Source: Pedobacter segetis
Lineage (GTDB): Bacteria; Bacteroidota; Bacteroidia; Sphingobacteriales; Sphingobacteriaceae
Length of the DNA stretch: 64,000 nt
Direction of reading: 5' to 3'
NCBI RefSeq assembly: GCF_016623585.1
Contig: NZ_JAEHFY010000002.1
Span: 1 to 64,000 of the forward strand
The first letter of the stretch is position 1. Every line of letters begins with the position of its first letter. Below, in pieces: positions 15,706 to 25,193 of this stretch. Under the pieces are notes generated by a model that saw nothing but the letters and a program-made list of their open reading frames with translations, was not told where the DNA came from and made no database searches. Made by a program: the position numbers and the translations under genes.

Positions 15706-18700
15706 ATGAAAAGAAAATTACAAAGAAAATTATTGATGTTCTTCGCATTGATAAGCTTCACAGCTTTATCTGCGGTAGGGCAGGTAACAACTAGTTCCAT
15801 GTCTGGTATAGTAAAAGATTCTAATGGCGAGACAATGCCTGGTGCATCTATCAAAGCTATCCACACTCCAACAGGATCGGTTTATACCACCCAAACCACA
15901 TCTAGTGGTAGATTTACCATCCCAAACATGAACACAGGCGGTCCTTACACCATTGAATTTACTTTTATTGGTTTTAATCCAAAGAAGTTTGATGGAATTT
16001 TTTTAAAATTAGGTTCTACCTATAATTTAGATGTTGTAATGGAAGCAGGCGGTAAAACTTTAAATGAAGTTGTAGTTACCGCACCAGACAAGAACTCAAT
16101 TTTAAATTCAACTAGAATTGGTGCAGCAACAAACATCAGTTCTAAGCAATTAACTACCTTACCAACAATTAACAGAAGTATCACTGATTTCGTAAGAACT
16201 ACACCACAAGCAAGTGGGAATGGCTTTGCCGGCAGAGACGGTAGGTATAATAATTTACAAGTGGATGGTGCTAACCTAAATAATAATTTCGGTTTGAGTA
16301 GTGATCCTCTTCCGGGTGGTGGTGCACAACCAATATCTATTGATGCTTATCAAGAAATATCTGTAAACATTGCTCCTTATGATGTGAGACAGTCTGGTTT
16401 CACTGGTGCAGGTATCAATGCAATTACTAAAAGCGGAACTAATAAATTTAGCGGCACTGCTTACACTTTTTATAGAAATCAAAATTATTTAGGTACTAAT
16501 GTTGGTAGCACAGATATTTCTAGTCAAATACAAGACACAAAAAGTAATATTTATGGTTTTAGCTTAGGTGGGCCTATTATTAAAAACAAGCTTTTCTTTT
16601 TTATAAATGCAGAATCAGAAAAAAATGTTAACCCAGGCATTAGCTATACCCCAACTGGCGGTTCTGGCTCTGGAAACGTTTCTACAACAACTGCGGCAGA
16701 CTTAAAAAAAGTTTCAGATTATGTAAAACAAAAATTTGGTTATAATACTGGTGCTTATGATAACTTCCCTAATTTTGAAACAAAAAACACTAAGATACTG
16801 GCAAAATTAGATTGGAATATTAATAAAATAAACAAATTAACACTTAAATATAGTGATCTTGATGGTACTGATGACCAGTCTTTAAATGGTTCTAGTGTAC
16901 CTAATGGAGGTGGTTTTAATGTTACTGGTAAATCTAATATCACAAGATTACCATACAACCGTTTTAGCAATAATTCTATGTCTTATAATAATTCTAATTA
17001 TTTTTTCAATAATAGAGTGAGGACAGGTACTTTGGAGTTAAAGAGCAATATTAATTCACAATTCTCAAATCAGTTTTTAACCACTTACACCAAAATAGGA
17101 ACATCTAGGGACGTGAATTCTTCATTTTTCCCTACTGTAGATGTTTTTGATGGTGCTGGCGGCAATTTGCTAACCTTTGGTACAGACCCTTTTACCGCAA
17201 ATAATAATGTTAAAAATAATATTATTAGCTTTACTGATAACCTAACTTATTATAAAGGTATTCATACTTTTACTGGTGGTTTAACCTATGAACAACAATA
17301 TGTTGGTAATCAGTTTATGCCTGCTGCCAAAGGATATTATGCTTTTAATAGCGTTGATGATGTATTAAATAACGCTGCCCCTGCTTATTTTGCCTACACT
17401 TATTCTTTAAAACCTGGTGATCCCGCACCTTATGCAGCTGAAATAAAAGTGGGTCAATTGGGGATTTATGCACAAGATGATATCGATTTTGACAACGGTT
17501 TAAAGTTGACGGTTGGCTTACGTGGTGATAAGCCGATTTATTTAGATGATCAAATTGAAAATACTGCAATTACTGCATTACAGTTTTACGATAAGAAAGG
17601 TAATTTAAAAAATTACAAAAACTCTGATAGGCCAAGTAACAACTTTTTGCTTTCTCCTAGATTAGGATTTAGATATGATGTTAAAAAAGACAATTCTCTT
17701 ATTCTTAGAGGCGGTACAGGTATATTTACAGGTAGGATTCCATTTGTTTGGTTAACTAATGCTCCATCTAATTCTGGTGTTATCCAATTTGGTGGCAGGT
17801 TAAGAAATTCTAATGCTACTGAAGCAGTTTCTTTAGCAGGTATCAGACTTACCGAGGATCCAACTGTTTATGCTAATTTGTTTCCAACAAACTTAACTCC
17901 AACAGCTCCTGGGAACATAGTTTTAATAGATCCAAACTTTAAATTTCCATCTGTATTTAGAACAAACTTAGCAGTGGATAAAAAAATAGGTAACGGATAT
18001 TCTTTTACTCTTGAAGGTTTATTTACAAAAGATATAAATGGTGTAGTGATGAGAAACGCTAATAACAAAGCACCAAACGGAGCAATTGTTGATGGCCCTA
18101 ATGCTAGTAGATTAAGATATACCTCAACTGCAAATAGAGATTTGAATAGTTCCATTACATCTGCTATTGTATTAGAAAATACCAATAAAGGCTATTCTGG
18201 TGCAATTACTGCATTGTTATCAAAAGATTTTTCTTCTAATTTCTATGGTTCTATTGCTTATACTTACACAAGCTCTAAAGATGTAACTGCTAATCCAGGT
18301 TCTCAGGCTGCATCAGTTTGGAATGGTAATCCAGTTGTTGGAACTCTAAATAATCAAGAGTTATATAATTCTAGTTATTTAACCCCACATAGAGTTGTAA
18401 TGAATGCTTCCTATAACTTTAAATATGCCAAATATTTTGGAACAACAGTTTCTTTATTTTATGAAGGTGCTTCACAAGGAAATTACAGTTTTGTAATTAA
18501 TGGAGATGCAAACTTAGATGGAGGAAGTTCTACCGACTTAATGTATATTCCTAATAAAACATCAGATGTAGTTTTTGAACAATATACTGCAACTGTAAAT
18601 AATGCGCCTGTAACTTTTACTGTACAACAACAACAAGATGCGTTTGAGAAATTTATCGAAAGTTCTCCGTATTTAAGTAAGAACAGAGGTAAATATGCTG

Positions 18701-19026
18701 AAAGAAATGGGGCGCAATTACCTTGGTATAATGAAATAGATTTTAGATTACTGCAAGATTTTATGATAAAACAAAAAAGTATTAATCATAATCTTCAGCT
18801 AAGCGTCGATATTTTTAATCTTCCAAATTTATTAAATAAAAATTGGGGTATAAAGGATAGGTATGTTACCAATAATCCTTTAGGCTTTAGAAGTATTAAC
18901 GCCAACAACCAACCTGTTTATAGATTGCAAAACAATAATGGAAATTTAGTAACCAATTACATTCAGGATAATATTAGTACAGCAAGTACTTGGAGAATGC
19001 AAATTGGTTTAAGATATAAATTCTAA
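15706..19026 (+). CDS. TonB-dependent receptor, Oar-like, with carboxypeptidase-regulatory domain
   Basis: A 1106-residue outer-membrane protein. Residues 1-26 are a signal peptide ending near SAVGQ. A carboxypeptidase-regulatory-like beta-sandwich follows (about 28-115), then a plug domain (including ITDFVRTTPQASGNGF and LQVDGANLNNNFGL), and a long beta-barrel ending in the aromatic residue typical of outer-membrane proteins (LRYKF). Oar-type receptors take up or export large substrates powered by TonB. It has no SusD partner next to it, so a starch-utilisation type system is unlikely. TACATTTG at 15670-15677 is a candidate -7 box, and a strong terminator follows at 19045. Confidence 0.93.
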   Translation: MKRKLQRKLLMFFALISFTALSAVGQVTTSSMSGIVKDSNGETMPGASIKAIHTPTGSVYTTQTTSSGRFTIPNMNTGGPYTIEFTFIGFNPKKFDGIFLKLGSTYNLDVVMEAGGKTLNEVVVTAPDKNSILNSTRIGAATNISSKQLTTLPTINRSITDFVRTTPQASGNGFAGRDGRYNNLQVDGANLNNNFGLSSDPLPGGGAQPISIDAYQEISVNIAPYDVRQSGFTGAGINAITKSGTNKFSGTAYTFYRNQNYLGTNVGSTDISSQIQDTKSNIYGFSLGGPIIKNKLFFFINAESEKNVNPGISYTPTGGSGSGNVSTTTAADLKKVSDYVKQKFGYNTGAYDNFPNFETKNTKILAKLDWNINKINKLTLKYSDLDGTDDQSLNGSSVPNGGGFNVTGKSNITRLPYNRFSNNSMSYNNSNYFFNNRVRTGTLELKSNINSQFSNQFLTTYTKIGTSRDVNSSFFPTVDVFDGAGGNLLTFGTDPFTANNNVKNNIISFTDNLTYYKGIHTFTGGLTYEQQYVGNQFMPAAKGYYAFNSVDDVLNNAAPAYFAYTYSLKPGDPAPYAAEIKVGQLGIYAQDDIDFDNGLKLTVGLRGDKPIYLDDQIENTAITALQFYDKKGNLKNYKNSDRPSNNFLLSPRLGFRYDVKKDNSLILRGGTGIFTGRIPFVWLTNAPSNSGVIQFGGRLRNSNATEAVSLAGIRLTEDPTVYANLFPTNLTPTAPGNIVLIDPNFKFPSVFRTNLAVDKKIGNGYSFTLEGLFTKDINGVVMRNANNKAPNGAIVDGPNASRLRYTSTANRDLNSSITSAIVLENTNKGYSGAITALLSKDFSSNFYGSIAYTYTSSKDVTANPGSQAASVWNGNPVVGTLNNQELYNSSYLTPHRVVMNASYNFKYAKYFGTTVSLFYEGASQGNYSFVINGDANLDGGSSTDLMYIPNKTSDVVFEQYTATVNNAPVTFTVQQQQDAFEKFIESSPYLSKNRGKYAERNGAQLPWYNEIDFRLLQDFMIKQKSINHNLQLSVDIFNLPNLLNKNWGIKDRYVTNNPLGFRSINANNQPVYRLQNNNGNLVTNYIQDNISTASTWRMQIGLRYKF

Positions 19027-19044
19027 TATTTTATTTGTTCCATA

Positions 19045-19080
19045 AAAAAGCCTCTTAACTGTTTAGTTAAGAGGCTTTTT
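19045..19080 (+). terminator. Strong intrinsic terminator after the TonB receptor
   Basis: A 16-bp perfect stem, AAAAAGCCTCTTAACT (19045-19060) with its complement (19065-19080), has a four-base GTTT loop and ends in a T run. The A run on the left makes it bidirectional, so it can also stop the small minus-strand gene that ends at 19102. Confidence 0.9.
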
Positions 19081-19101
19081 TGTTTTAATAGGTAAGAAAA
19101 A

Positions 19102-19263
19102 TCAAACCGTTTTTTTATTTTTCTCCTCCAATTCAGCATTAACCTGTTTATATACAGATTTTGGTTTATTGGCTTCTTCTAGGTTTTTATCATTCAGTTC
19201 TTTCCTTTTTTCCTGAGTTTTTTCCCAATCTTTCCCTTTATTTTTTCTGTCTTGAAAAGTCAT
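19102..19263 (-). CDS. Small highly charged protein, unknown
   Basis: A 53-residue protein beginning MTFQDRKNKGKDWE and ending ELEEKNKKTV. Lysine, glutamate and asparagine make up most of it, with no hydrophobic core, suggesting a disordered or single-helix protein. The open frame extends seven codons further upstream, but the ATG at 19263 avoids overlap with the gene before it and lies 10 bases after that gene's stop. It is probably co-transcribed with the SpoIIAA-like gene. No family is recognised. Confidence 0.55.
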   Translation of the reverse strand: MTFQDRKNKGKDWEKTQEKRKELNDKNLEEANKPKSVYKQVNAELEEKNKKTV

Positions 19264-19273
19264 GATTGAATAT

Positions 19274-19633
19274 TTATTTAACAAATGTTTTCGCTTGTTC
19301 TATTTCTTCTGGAGAGAAACCTTTCAATTCCCCGGGTATGATAGCAGAAACAACACCGATTACATTTTTCAAATAATCTTTGTTAACAACTATCGCAACC
19401 TTGTTCCATTTGTTATAATATTTAAAATCTGTTTTTAGGTCTTCTAACATGGCAGATGAGCTAAAGTTAGCTATCTCTGTATCATATATGATAAGGCAAT
19501 TTAGCTTATCATGCGTTTTATGTTGTTTCTCTATGGCGGGCTCCAAAACTTTTTTATAGTCTTCTTCCTTAACTTTGCCGCTGATATTAATTCCGATTAC
19601 GTGTGGAGGTAAATTTTCTATTAAACTTATCAT
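19274..19633 (-). CDS. SpoIIAA-like (STAS-related) protein
   Basis: A 119-residue protein matching the SpoIIAA-like/SEC14-related fold: an N-terminal INISGKVKEEDYKKVL strand-helix unit, a central LNCLIIYDTEIANFSS, and a C-terminal FSPEEIEQAKTFVK helix. Family members are small cytoplasmic or membrane-associated proteins of unclear role, often near stress genes. Length is normal. It lies between a DUF4126 membrane-protein gene and the small charged protein, all on the minus strand. Confidence 0.8.
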   Translation of the reverse strand: MISLIENLPPHVIGINISGKVKEEDYKKVLEPAIEKQHKTHDKLNCLIIYDTEIANFSSSAMLEDLKTDFKYYNKWNKVAIVVNKDYLKNVIGVVSAIIPGELKGFSPEEIEQAKTFVK

Positions 19634-19728
19634 GGTTTTATTTTTTAAGATGTATATATTTAATAAAAAGAAAATTCCATGCCATCATCAAACTGCTTGT
19701 TAGTAGATTTTAAATAAATGACAAACCA

Positions 19729-20190
19729 TCAATAAAACATATTTCCTAAACCATAGGCTAAAACATCTTCTGCCATTCCTAAAACTTTGTCTTTACCGGT
19801 TTTTTTTGCTAATTTTTTTCTTAGATAAAAAAAGGCATAAGTAGATGCTACCGCGGATATTGCACCAACAGCAGCTCCTTTTAACGGATTGTTAAAGGAT
19901 GCTTTGTAAATAGCCGCCCCAACAAATGCCCCAGAAATTGCCCTCGCAATTATACCTAAAGGCTCTGTCCTATTTGGTGCCTGCTCGCTTTTATCTCCCG
20001 CCAGCTCACCAAAAGCTGCCAAACCTAAAAGGCCAGAGGTTAAACCAGATTGTATGAAATTAAACTTGGTATGGGTTAGGCTTGCTTGTTTATGTTCATG
20101 AAACCTAGCGCTCATGATGGCTAGGGGAGCCATCGTTCTCATTCCGGCGCTCATCCCCAACATAACTGTTTTTATAAAAATATTTTTCAT
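19729..20190 (-). CDS. DUF4126 family membrane protein
   Basis: A 153-residue hydrophobic protein. The pattern SAGMRTMAPLA near the N-terminus, GELAGDKSEQAPNRT (about residues 61-75) and the Gly/Ala-rich helices AISGAFVGAAI and GAAVGAISAVAS are characteristic of DUF4126, an uncharacterised family of four-helix membrane proteins. It heads a minus-strand group with the SpoIIAA-like and small charged genes. Function is unknown; the family call is good. Confidence 0.8.
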   Translation of the reverse strand: MKNIFIKTVMLGMSAGMRTMAPLAIMSARFHEHKQASLTHTKFNFIQSGLTSGLLGLAAFGELAGDKSEQAPNRTEPLGIIARAISGAFVGAAIYKASFNNPLKGAAVGAISAVASTYAFFYLRKKLAKKTGKDKVLGMAEDVLAYGLGNMFY

Positions 20191-20359
20191 GGTTTTGATG
20201 TTTGATAAGTAAGATCAAAAACCTTACCCTTTATTTGGGTTAAAAGCTAAAAGCCAGTTGCTAAAATATAAGTTGTTAAAAATCATATAATTAAGATAGA
20301 TTTTAGGGATTTTTTCTTTATAGGTTAATTTAAACTAAAATAGATCTTAAATTTGTTTC

Positions 20360-21394
20360 ATGTACAAATTCATCAAATCCATATTTTTTCAATTTGATCC
20401 CGAGGCCATCCATTATACGGTTACAGATACCTTAAAGATGATGCAAAAGTTTTGGGGCTTTCCAAAATTGATGAGAGGGATTTACAATTTAGAGTACCCC
20501 TTGTTAAATAGAAAGGTTTTTGGTCTTGATTTTAAGAACCCGGTTGGTTTGGCCGCTGGATTTGATAAAAACGGAGATTTTATAGAAGAGTTTGCCAATT
20601 TTGGCTTTGGTTTTATTGAAGTAGGTACGGTTACACCTTTGCCGCAACCAGGTAACGATAAACCGAGAATGTTTAGGCTCAAGGCCGATGAAGCATTGAT
20701 AAACCGAATGGGTTTCAACAATATGGGGGTTGATGTTTTGGCGAGAAAACTGAAATCGGTTAAAAGGGAAGGATTGATCATCGGTGGGAATATAGGAAAG
20801 AATAAGAATACACCCAACCAAGATGCCGTAAGTGATTATATTAAATGCTTTGATGCTTTATTTGATGTGGTAGATTATTTTGTGGTAAACGTAAGTTCGC
20901 CCAATACACCAGGATTAAGGGAACTTCAAGAAAAAGAACCTTTAATGCACATTTTAAATGCTTTGCAAAAGCGCAATCTTAAAAATGATATTTCTAGGCC
21001 TATTTTATTAAAGATTGCCCCAGATTTAACAGATCCCCAGTTAGATGATATTGTGGAAATTGTGCAAGAAACCAAAATAGCCGGCGTAATAGCCACCAAT
21101 ACCACCATTTCACGCGATCATTTAACATCAAGCGAAAGCGAAAAAAATGAAATAGGAGGTTTAAGTGGGAAACCGTTAACAAAACGTTCTACAGAAGTGA
21201 TAAAATATCTATCCCAAAAGTCAAATCATTCTTTCCCAATAATTGGGGTCGGGGGGATCCACTCCGCAAAAGACGCTCAAGAAAAATTAGAGGCCGGAGC
21301 TAGTTTGGTGCAAATTTATACTGGTTTTGTTTACGAAGGCCCCGGTTTGGTAAAAAGAATTTTGAAAGGTTTAATTAAACATAATAAATTGTAA
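20360..21394 (+). CDS. pyrD: Dihydroorotate dehydrogenase (quinone), class 2
   Basis: A 344-residue class 2 enzyme. It has the N-terminal membrane-associating helices ([16 protein letters not shown]), then [14 protein letters not shown], the FMN-binding segments, [14 protein letters not shown] with the catalytic Ser, ATNTTISRD, and [28 protein letters not shown]. It oxidises dihydroorotate to orotate in pyrimidine synthesis and passes electrons to menaquinone. TAAATTTG at 20348-20355 is very close to the start and may be a -7 box of a nearly leaderless message. The downstream DoxX-like gene starts right after its stop. Confidence 0.95.
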   Translation: MYKFIKSIFFQFDPEAIHYTVTDTLKMMQKFWGFPKLMRGIYNLEYPLLNRKVFGLDFKNPVGLAAGFDKNGDFIEEFANFGFGFIEVGTVTPLPQPGNDKPRMFRLKADEALINRMGFNNMGVDVLARKLKSVKREGLIIGGNIGKNKNTPNQDAVSDYIKCFDALFDVVDYFVVNVSSPNTPGLRELQEKEPLMHILNALQKRNLKNDISRPILLKIAPDLTDPQLDDIVEIVQETKIAGVIATNTTISRDHLTSSESEKNEIGGLSGKPLTKRSTEVIKYLSQKSNHSFPIIGVGGIHSAKDAQEKLEAGASLVQIYTGFVYEGPGLVKRILKGLIKHNKL

Positions 21395-21751
21395 ATGATT
21401 AAACATTATTATCCCTTGATAATGGGCATCGTTTTTATCATTGCGGGAACCAATCATTTTTTGATGCTGGGCTTTTATATGAAAATAATGCCATCTTACT
21501 TTCCGTTCCCAAAAGTACTGATTTACCTGAGTGGGGTTGCCGAGATAATTGCAGGTGGGTTATTGACGATAAAGAAAACCAGAAAAGCAGGAGCGTGGTT
21601 ACTTATTTTATTGTTGATCGCCGTGTTCCCGGCCAATATACAAATGGCCATCAATCAATCTAAAAATATCGATTTGATGTTTTATCTCTCCTTAATAAGA
21701 TTACCTTTTCAGTTTCTATTTATTTATTGGGCGTATATTTTTACAAAATAG
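21395..21751 (+). CDS. DoxX-like small membrane protein
   Basis: A 118-residue protein with four membrane helices: residues about 6-22, 41-60, 67-84 and 97-114. The start (LIMGIVFIIAGTNHFL), the LSGVAEIIAGGLL turn and the layout fit the DoxX/DoxD superfamily. Its ATG directly follows the pyrD stop with no gap, so it is very likely translated from the same message. DoxX proteins are linked to thiosulfate oxidation in archaea and to redox homeostasis in actinobacteria, but their role in this phylum is unclear. Confidence 0.75.
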   Translation: MIKHYYPLIMGIVFIIAGTNHFLMLGFYMKIMPSYFPFPKVLIYLSGVAEIIAGGLLTIKKTRKAGAWLLILLLIAVFPANIQMAINQSKNIDLMFYLSLIRLPFQFLFIYWAYIFTK

Positions 21752-21994
21752 TTGATCAGGTATTTTTTCATTATTGATTGTTTTATGCTAAGTTTTGATA
21801 TTCAGTTGCCATAAGGTCTTGTTTCTTGCTTCTCGTCTCTTGTTTTTTGATGCTCCAATACCTTAACCAATGATCATCAAAATTGGCAAGGGCTTTGCTA
21901 ATTAATTTAACAAACCGTTAAACCAAAATCAGATATTAGAGCTATTTATCGTTATTGTTGGGGATATGCTTATATTTGTAATTCAATTTTTTTT

Positions 21995-22978
21995 ATGATA
22001 GACTTACCTGTAGGATCCCGAAAAGAAGTAATGAGTTATTTGGAACCATTTATGGTAAACGATATGGCTGATTATTTAAAGCCCGTAGAAGATATGTGGC
22101 AGCCGGCAGATTTTTTGCCCGATGCCAGCAAAGAAACTTTTTTTGATGAGGTTAGGGATTTGCAAGGTAGCACCAAAGAACTTTCTTATGATTTAATGGC
22201 CGTTTTAATTGGTGATACCATCACCGAAGAGGCTTTACCAACCTATGAATCTTGGTTAACCATGGTTGATCATGTTTCTAGAAGCGAGCAGGGCGGCTGG
22301 ATGAAGTGGGTTAGGGCATGGACGGCAGAAGAAAACCGGCATGGAGATTTATTGAACAAATATCTATACCTATCAGGAAGGGTTAATATGAGAGAGATGG
22401 AAGCATCCACACAATATTTAATCCAAGATGGTTTTGATATAGGGACCGGCCATGATCCTTACCGAAATTTTATCTATACCTCATTTCAAGAGATAGCAAC
22501 TAATATTTCACACAGAAGGGTAGCCCAATTAGCAAAACAGAGCGGCGATAAATTATTATCTAAAATTTGCGGCTTAATTGCCGCCGATGAAGCTCGCCAT
22601 GCCAAAGCATATAAAGCATTTATTGGTAAAGCCTTTGAGGTAGATCCAAATGAAGTAATGCTAGCCTTTGAAGATATGATGCGAAAGAAGATTGTTATGC
22701 CCGCCCATTTTTTGCGTGAGATGGGAACAAAAATAGGCAGCACCTTTGGTCATTTTACCGATGCTGCGCAACGTTTAGGTGTTTATACTGCTTTAGATTA
22801 TGTAGATATCCTAAAAAACTTGATAGAGGATTGGAACATAGAAAGCATTAAAGATTTGAATGAAGCAGGGGAGAAGGCCAGGGATTACCTGGTTGCCTTA
22901 CCAGATCGTTTAACGCGTATCGCTGATAGGATAAAAATCCCTAACCTAGAATATAAGTTTAGTTGGATTTATGGATAA
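21995..22978 (+). CDS. Acyl-ACP desaturase (soluble di-iron)
   Basis: A 327-residue protein of the plant stearoyl-ACP desaturase type. The di-iron ligands appear in two helices: AEENRHGDLLNKY (EExxH) and DEARHAKAYKAF (DExxH). A further Glu is likely in the preceding helices. It introduces a cis double bond into acyl chains on acyl carrier protein, using ferredoxin and oxygen, to adjust membrane fluidity. TATATTTG about 20 bases before the start resembles a -7 promoter box. It is monocistronic; a terminator follows. Confidence 0.92.
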   Translation: MIDLPVGSRKEVMSYLEPFMVNDMADYLKPVEDMWQPADFLPDASKETFFDEVRDLQGSTKELSYDLMAVLIGDTITEEALPTYESWLTMVDHVSRSEQGGWMKWVRAWTAEENRHGDLLNKYLYLSGRVNMREMEASTQYLIQDGFDIGTGHDPYRNFIYTSFQEIATNISHRRVAQLAKQSGDKLLSKICGLIAADEARHAKAYKAFIGKAFEVDPNEVMLAFEDMMRKKIVMPAHFLREMGTKIGSTFGHFTDAAQRLGVYTALDYVDILKNLIEDWNIESIKDLNEAGEKARDYLVALPDRLTRIADRIKIPNLEYKFSWIYG

Positions 22979-23005
22979 AACATAAAGGAGAATGATAAAA
23001 TAAAG

Positions 23006-23036
23006 AAAGCTCAGAATTTATATTTTGAGCTTTTTG
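23006..23036 (+). terminator. Terminator after the desaturase gene
   Basis: AAAGCTCA (23006-23013) and TGAGCTTT (23026-23033) pair across a 12-base AT loop and are followed by more T. The hairpin begins 27 bases after the desaturase stop. Confidence 0.75.
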
Positions 23037-23227
23037 TATTTATGGGATATTTACTTATTTAAAATTTACTCCTTTTGGGCACAAGACTTATATCGGTAAA
23101 TGTAATCAATCCGGTTATATTGATTGATAATGAAACATCACACAAATAGGCAAACATTCAGCGAGGCAATTTTGCAATTGAGATGGTTCCCCACAACCAC
23201 CTTAGCCATAAACAAAAGGATTAAAAC

Positions 23228-23977
23228 TTAATTAAATTTTGTCCCACCTACGTTTAAAACAATTCCAATTGTAAAAACCGAACTTCCAGCAGTCATAAAA
23301 TCCCTGTTTTTTAGGCCAAAGTTGCTGCCCGAGGTATATTGCAATTGTAGGTTTTGATTTAACTTTAAGCGGGTAAAAAAAACAGGTTCGATAAAGATAT
23401 TATCCTCTAATGGTTGGTTGATGTTATTTCTCTTAAAATCTGTCATGCTAACATGGCTAATCCTAAATATGGTCCCGTAATTTAAGGGGAAAGTCTTAGA
23501 GAAAAGTTTTAAGTCTTTTTGTTCTTTAGAGCTATAATTTACCTGAAAAAACAGCTTATCGAAATTTACATTTTGTACGTCTGTTGTTATTGTTCCGTCT
23601 TTTTCCTTGTTTCTAAAAACACGTTCTGTGCTGCCCCTGCCCAAACCGCCGTAAAATTCTAAAATCCTGCTATTATCCGTACCAAATGTTGTGAAATAAC
23701 CTGCGCCACCTTCTACCAAATCTTGCCTAAAATCTTTTTTGTTTTTTTGTTGATTGATAAACGAACCATTAAACAAAACCCCAACATGATCGGAAACGGC
23801 ATAAGCGGTATTAATGTTAACGTTTCCACGCAAAGATAAATGCCCAGAAGCGTGAACTTCGTTTTTCTTGCTCAACATTGGGCTATTGGGCACATTAGGC
23901 ATATAAACAGAAGAACATGAACTAGATAAAAGGATAACGGAGAGTATAAGAAGGAGATGCTTAAATTTACATTGCAT
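23228..23977 (-). CDS. Outer-membrane beta-barrel-like lipoprotein, unknown
   Basis: A 249-residue protein with a lipoprotein signal (residues 1-21, SSSC lipobox at Cys21). The rest is rich in alternating polar and aromatic residues, with strands such as NVNINTAYAVSDHVGVLFNG and ILEFYGGLGRG, and ends in TIGIVLNVGG, resembling a small eight-stranded porin-like barrel anchored by lipid. No enzyme motif is seen. It stands alone; between it and the desaturase lies a 7-bp hairpin, AATCAAT/ATTGATT at 23104-23125. Function is unknown. Confidence 0.65.
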   Translation of the reverse strand: MQCKFKHLLLILSVILLSSSCSSVYMPNVPNSPMLSKKNEVHASGHLSLRGNVNINTAYAVSDHVGVLFNGSFINQQKNKKDFRQDLVEGGAGYFTTFGTDNSRILEFYGGLGRGSTERVFRNKEKDGTITTDVQNVNFDKLFFQVNYSSKEQKDLKLFSKTFPLNYGTIFRISHVSMTDFKRNNINQPLEDNIFIEPVFFTRLKLNQNLQLQYTSGSNFGLKNRDFMTAGSSVFTIGIVLNVGGTKFN

Positions 23978-24053
23978 ATTGGCTAAAACGTAAAAATTAA
24001 AGTATATTGTTTAAGGTATTTTAAATGATTAAATTAGTTAAAATTTTAATGCT

Positions 24054-24276
24054 ATGAATATTCGATATTAAAAACTAGACTTGTTAGAAACAATCGTGAA
24101 TATTAAAGATGAATCTCTGATTTTAGATTTAAAAGCATTTATAAATACTAGATCAATAGATTGGTTTGATGAGTTAAAAGAAGAAAAAAAAGGAAATTAA
24201 GGAAGGATTAGACGATGCGGATAATAAATGAACTGTATCGCACATAGAAGCTATGAAATTATTAGCGATCGTTTAG
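24054..24276 (+). pseudogene. Decayed antitoxin of a type II toxin-antitoxin pair
   Basis: From the ATG at 24054 the frame reads MNIRY, stop, then KLDLLETIVNIKDESLILDL, the usual N-terminal helices of antitoxins found next to RelE/ParE toxins. A frameshift in the A run near 24182-24191 moves the reading to EIKEGLDDADNK, then TGA at 24228-24230, then TVSHIEAMKLL, the family's SHEEVM-like end. So there are at least two stops and one shift. It cannot make a full protein. The toxin remnant follows at once. Confidence 0.7.
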
Positions 24277-24521
24277 AATATCTAGAAATCCATTTTAGTG
24301 ATAAAATAATTTTAGAATTCGTTAGTCAAGTATCAAGAACTTTAGATAATATTAAACATAGTTCTTTGATTTTTAGAAAGTCCACTTCATTTAAAGACGT
24401 TTATAAATGATTAATCATTAAACAGGTCTCAGTCATCTACAGAATAAAAGAGGAATCTAACACTATCGAGTTAATCGCTTTTATTGATAATAGACAAAAA
24501 CCAATCAAGCAAAATTTTTAA
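24249..24521 (+). pseudogene. Decayed RelE/ParE-type toxin
   Basis: The frame reads SYEIISDRLEYLEIHFSDK, then a typical LDNIKHSSLIFRKS helix, FKDVYK, an in-frame TGA at 24408-24410, and LIIKQVSVIYRIKEESNTIELIAFIDNRQKP, which matches the beta-sheet end of ParE/RelE toxins. About ten residues appear missing between SDR and LEYLE compared with the family. The TGA removes the conserved C-terminal third, so the toxin should be inactive. Its end overlaps the yceH-like stop by four bases. Confidence 0.75.
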
Positions 24522-25171
24522 CCCATCAATTCTTTCATCAGTCTATCAAAATCAGCTTTAAGCTGATCATAGTTTTCTTCTAAAACAGCTATTCTTTGTT
24601 CTAGTTCAGAAACAGATTTTTTTGTAGGTTCTACAAGATCATCCTCGTGATCTATATTTGGTTCGCCGCCAAGTAAGTGCATAAACCTTGCTTCTTTTTG
24701 TCCAGCTTTTTTTGGGAGTTGAACTAAATAGGGCATATCAGGATTAGATAATTGCTCTAAAACATCATTAACCTGCTCCAAAGATTCAAATTCATATAAC
24801 CTGCCGGCATTGGTATTAATTTCGCCCGGTGTTTGCGCCCCTCTTAATAATAACAAACAAATGATGGCCAATTGCGAAGGTACCACGGGAAACATAATGG
24901 CAAAATTATGTTTATATTTAACTACTCTGCTTCCTCCGCCTGTTGCTGTAGAAACCAATCCCTTTTTCTTTAAACTATCCAAGGTTAAAATCACGGTTTG
25001 CTCATCATAATCTACCACAGGTTTCCTTGAGCTTTTTTGATTACAAGCCGCTGTTAAAGCGTTCAAAGTCAATGGATAATAATCTGGAGTAGTTTTGCTT
25101 TTTTCTATTAAACAGCCCAAAACCCTTATTTCTTCTGGGTTTAAAAAAGGTAATTTTTTTGTTTCTTCCAT
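24518..25171 (-). CDS. YceH-like (DUF480) protein
   Basis: A 217-residue protein. The N-terminal 170 residues match YceH: FLNPEEIRVLGCLIEK, TTPDYYPLTLNALTAACNQKSSR, LLLRGAQTPGEI, and then a second winged-helix unit. The C-terminus is a coiled coil (ELEQRIAVLEENYDQLKADF). The fold suggests DNA or protein binding, but the role is not established. I chose ATG 25171 (MEETKKLPF) because a longer frame upstream would overlap the MFS gene. It lies just downstream of that gene and may be co-transcribed. Confidence 0.88.
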   Translation of the reverse strand: MEETKKLPFLNPEEIRVLGCLIEKSKTTPDYYPLTLNALTAACNQKSSRKPVVDYDEQTVILTLDSLKKKGLVSTATGGGSRVVKYKHNFAIMFPVVPSQLAIICLLLLRGAQTPGEINTNAGRLYEFESLEQVNDVLEQLSNPDMPYLVQLPKKAGQKEARFMHLLGGEPNIDHEDDLVEPTKKSVSELEQRIAVLEENYDQLKADFDRLMKELMG

Positions 25172-25193
25172 TATTTTTAAGTTAAAAATAAAA

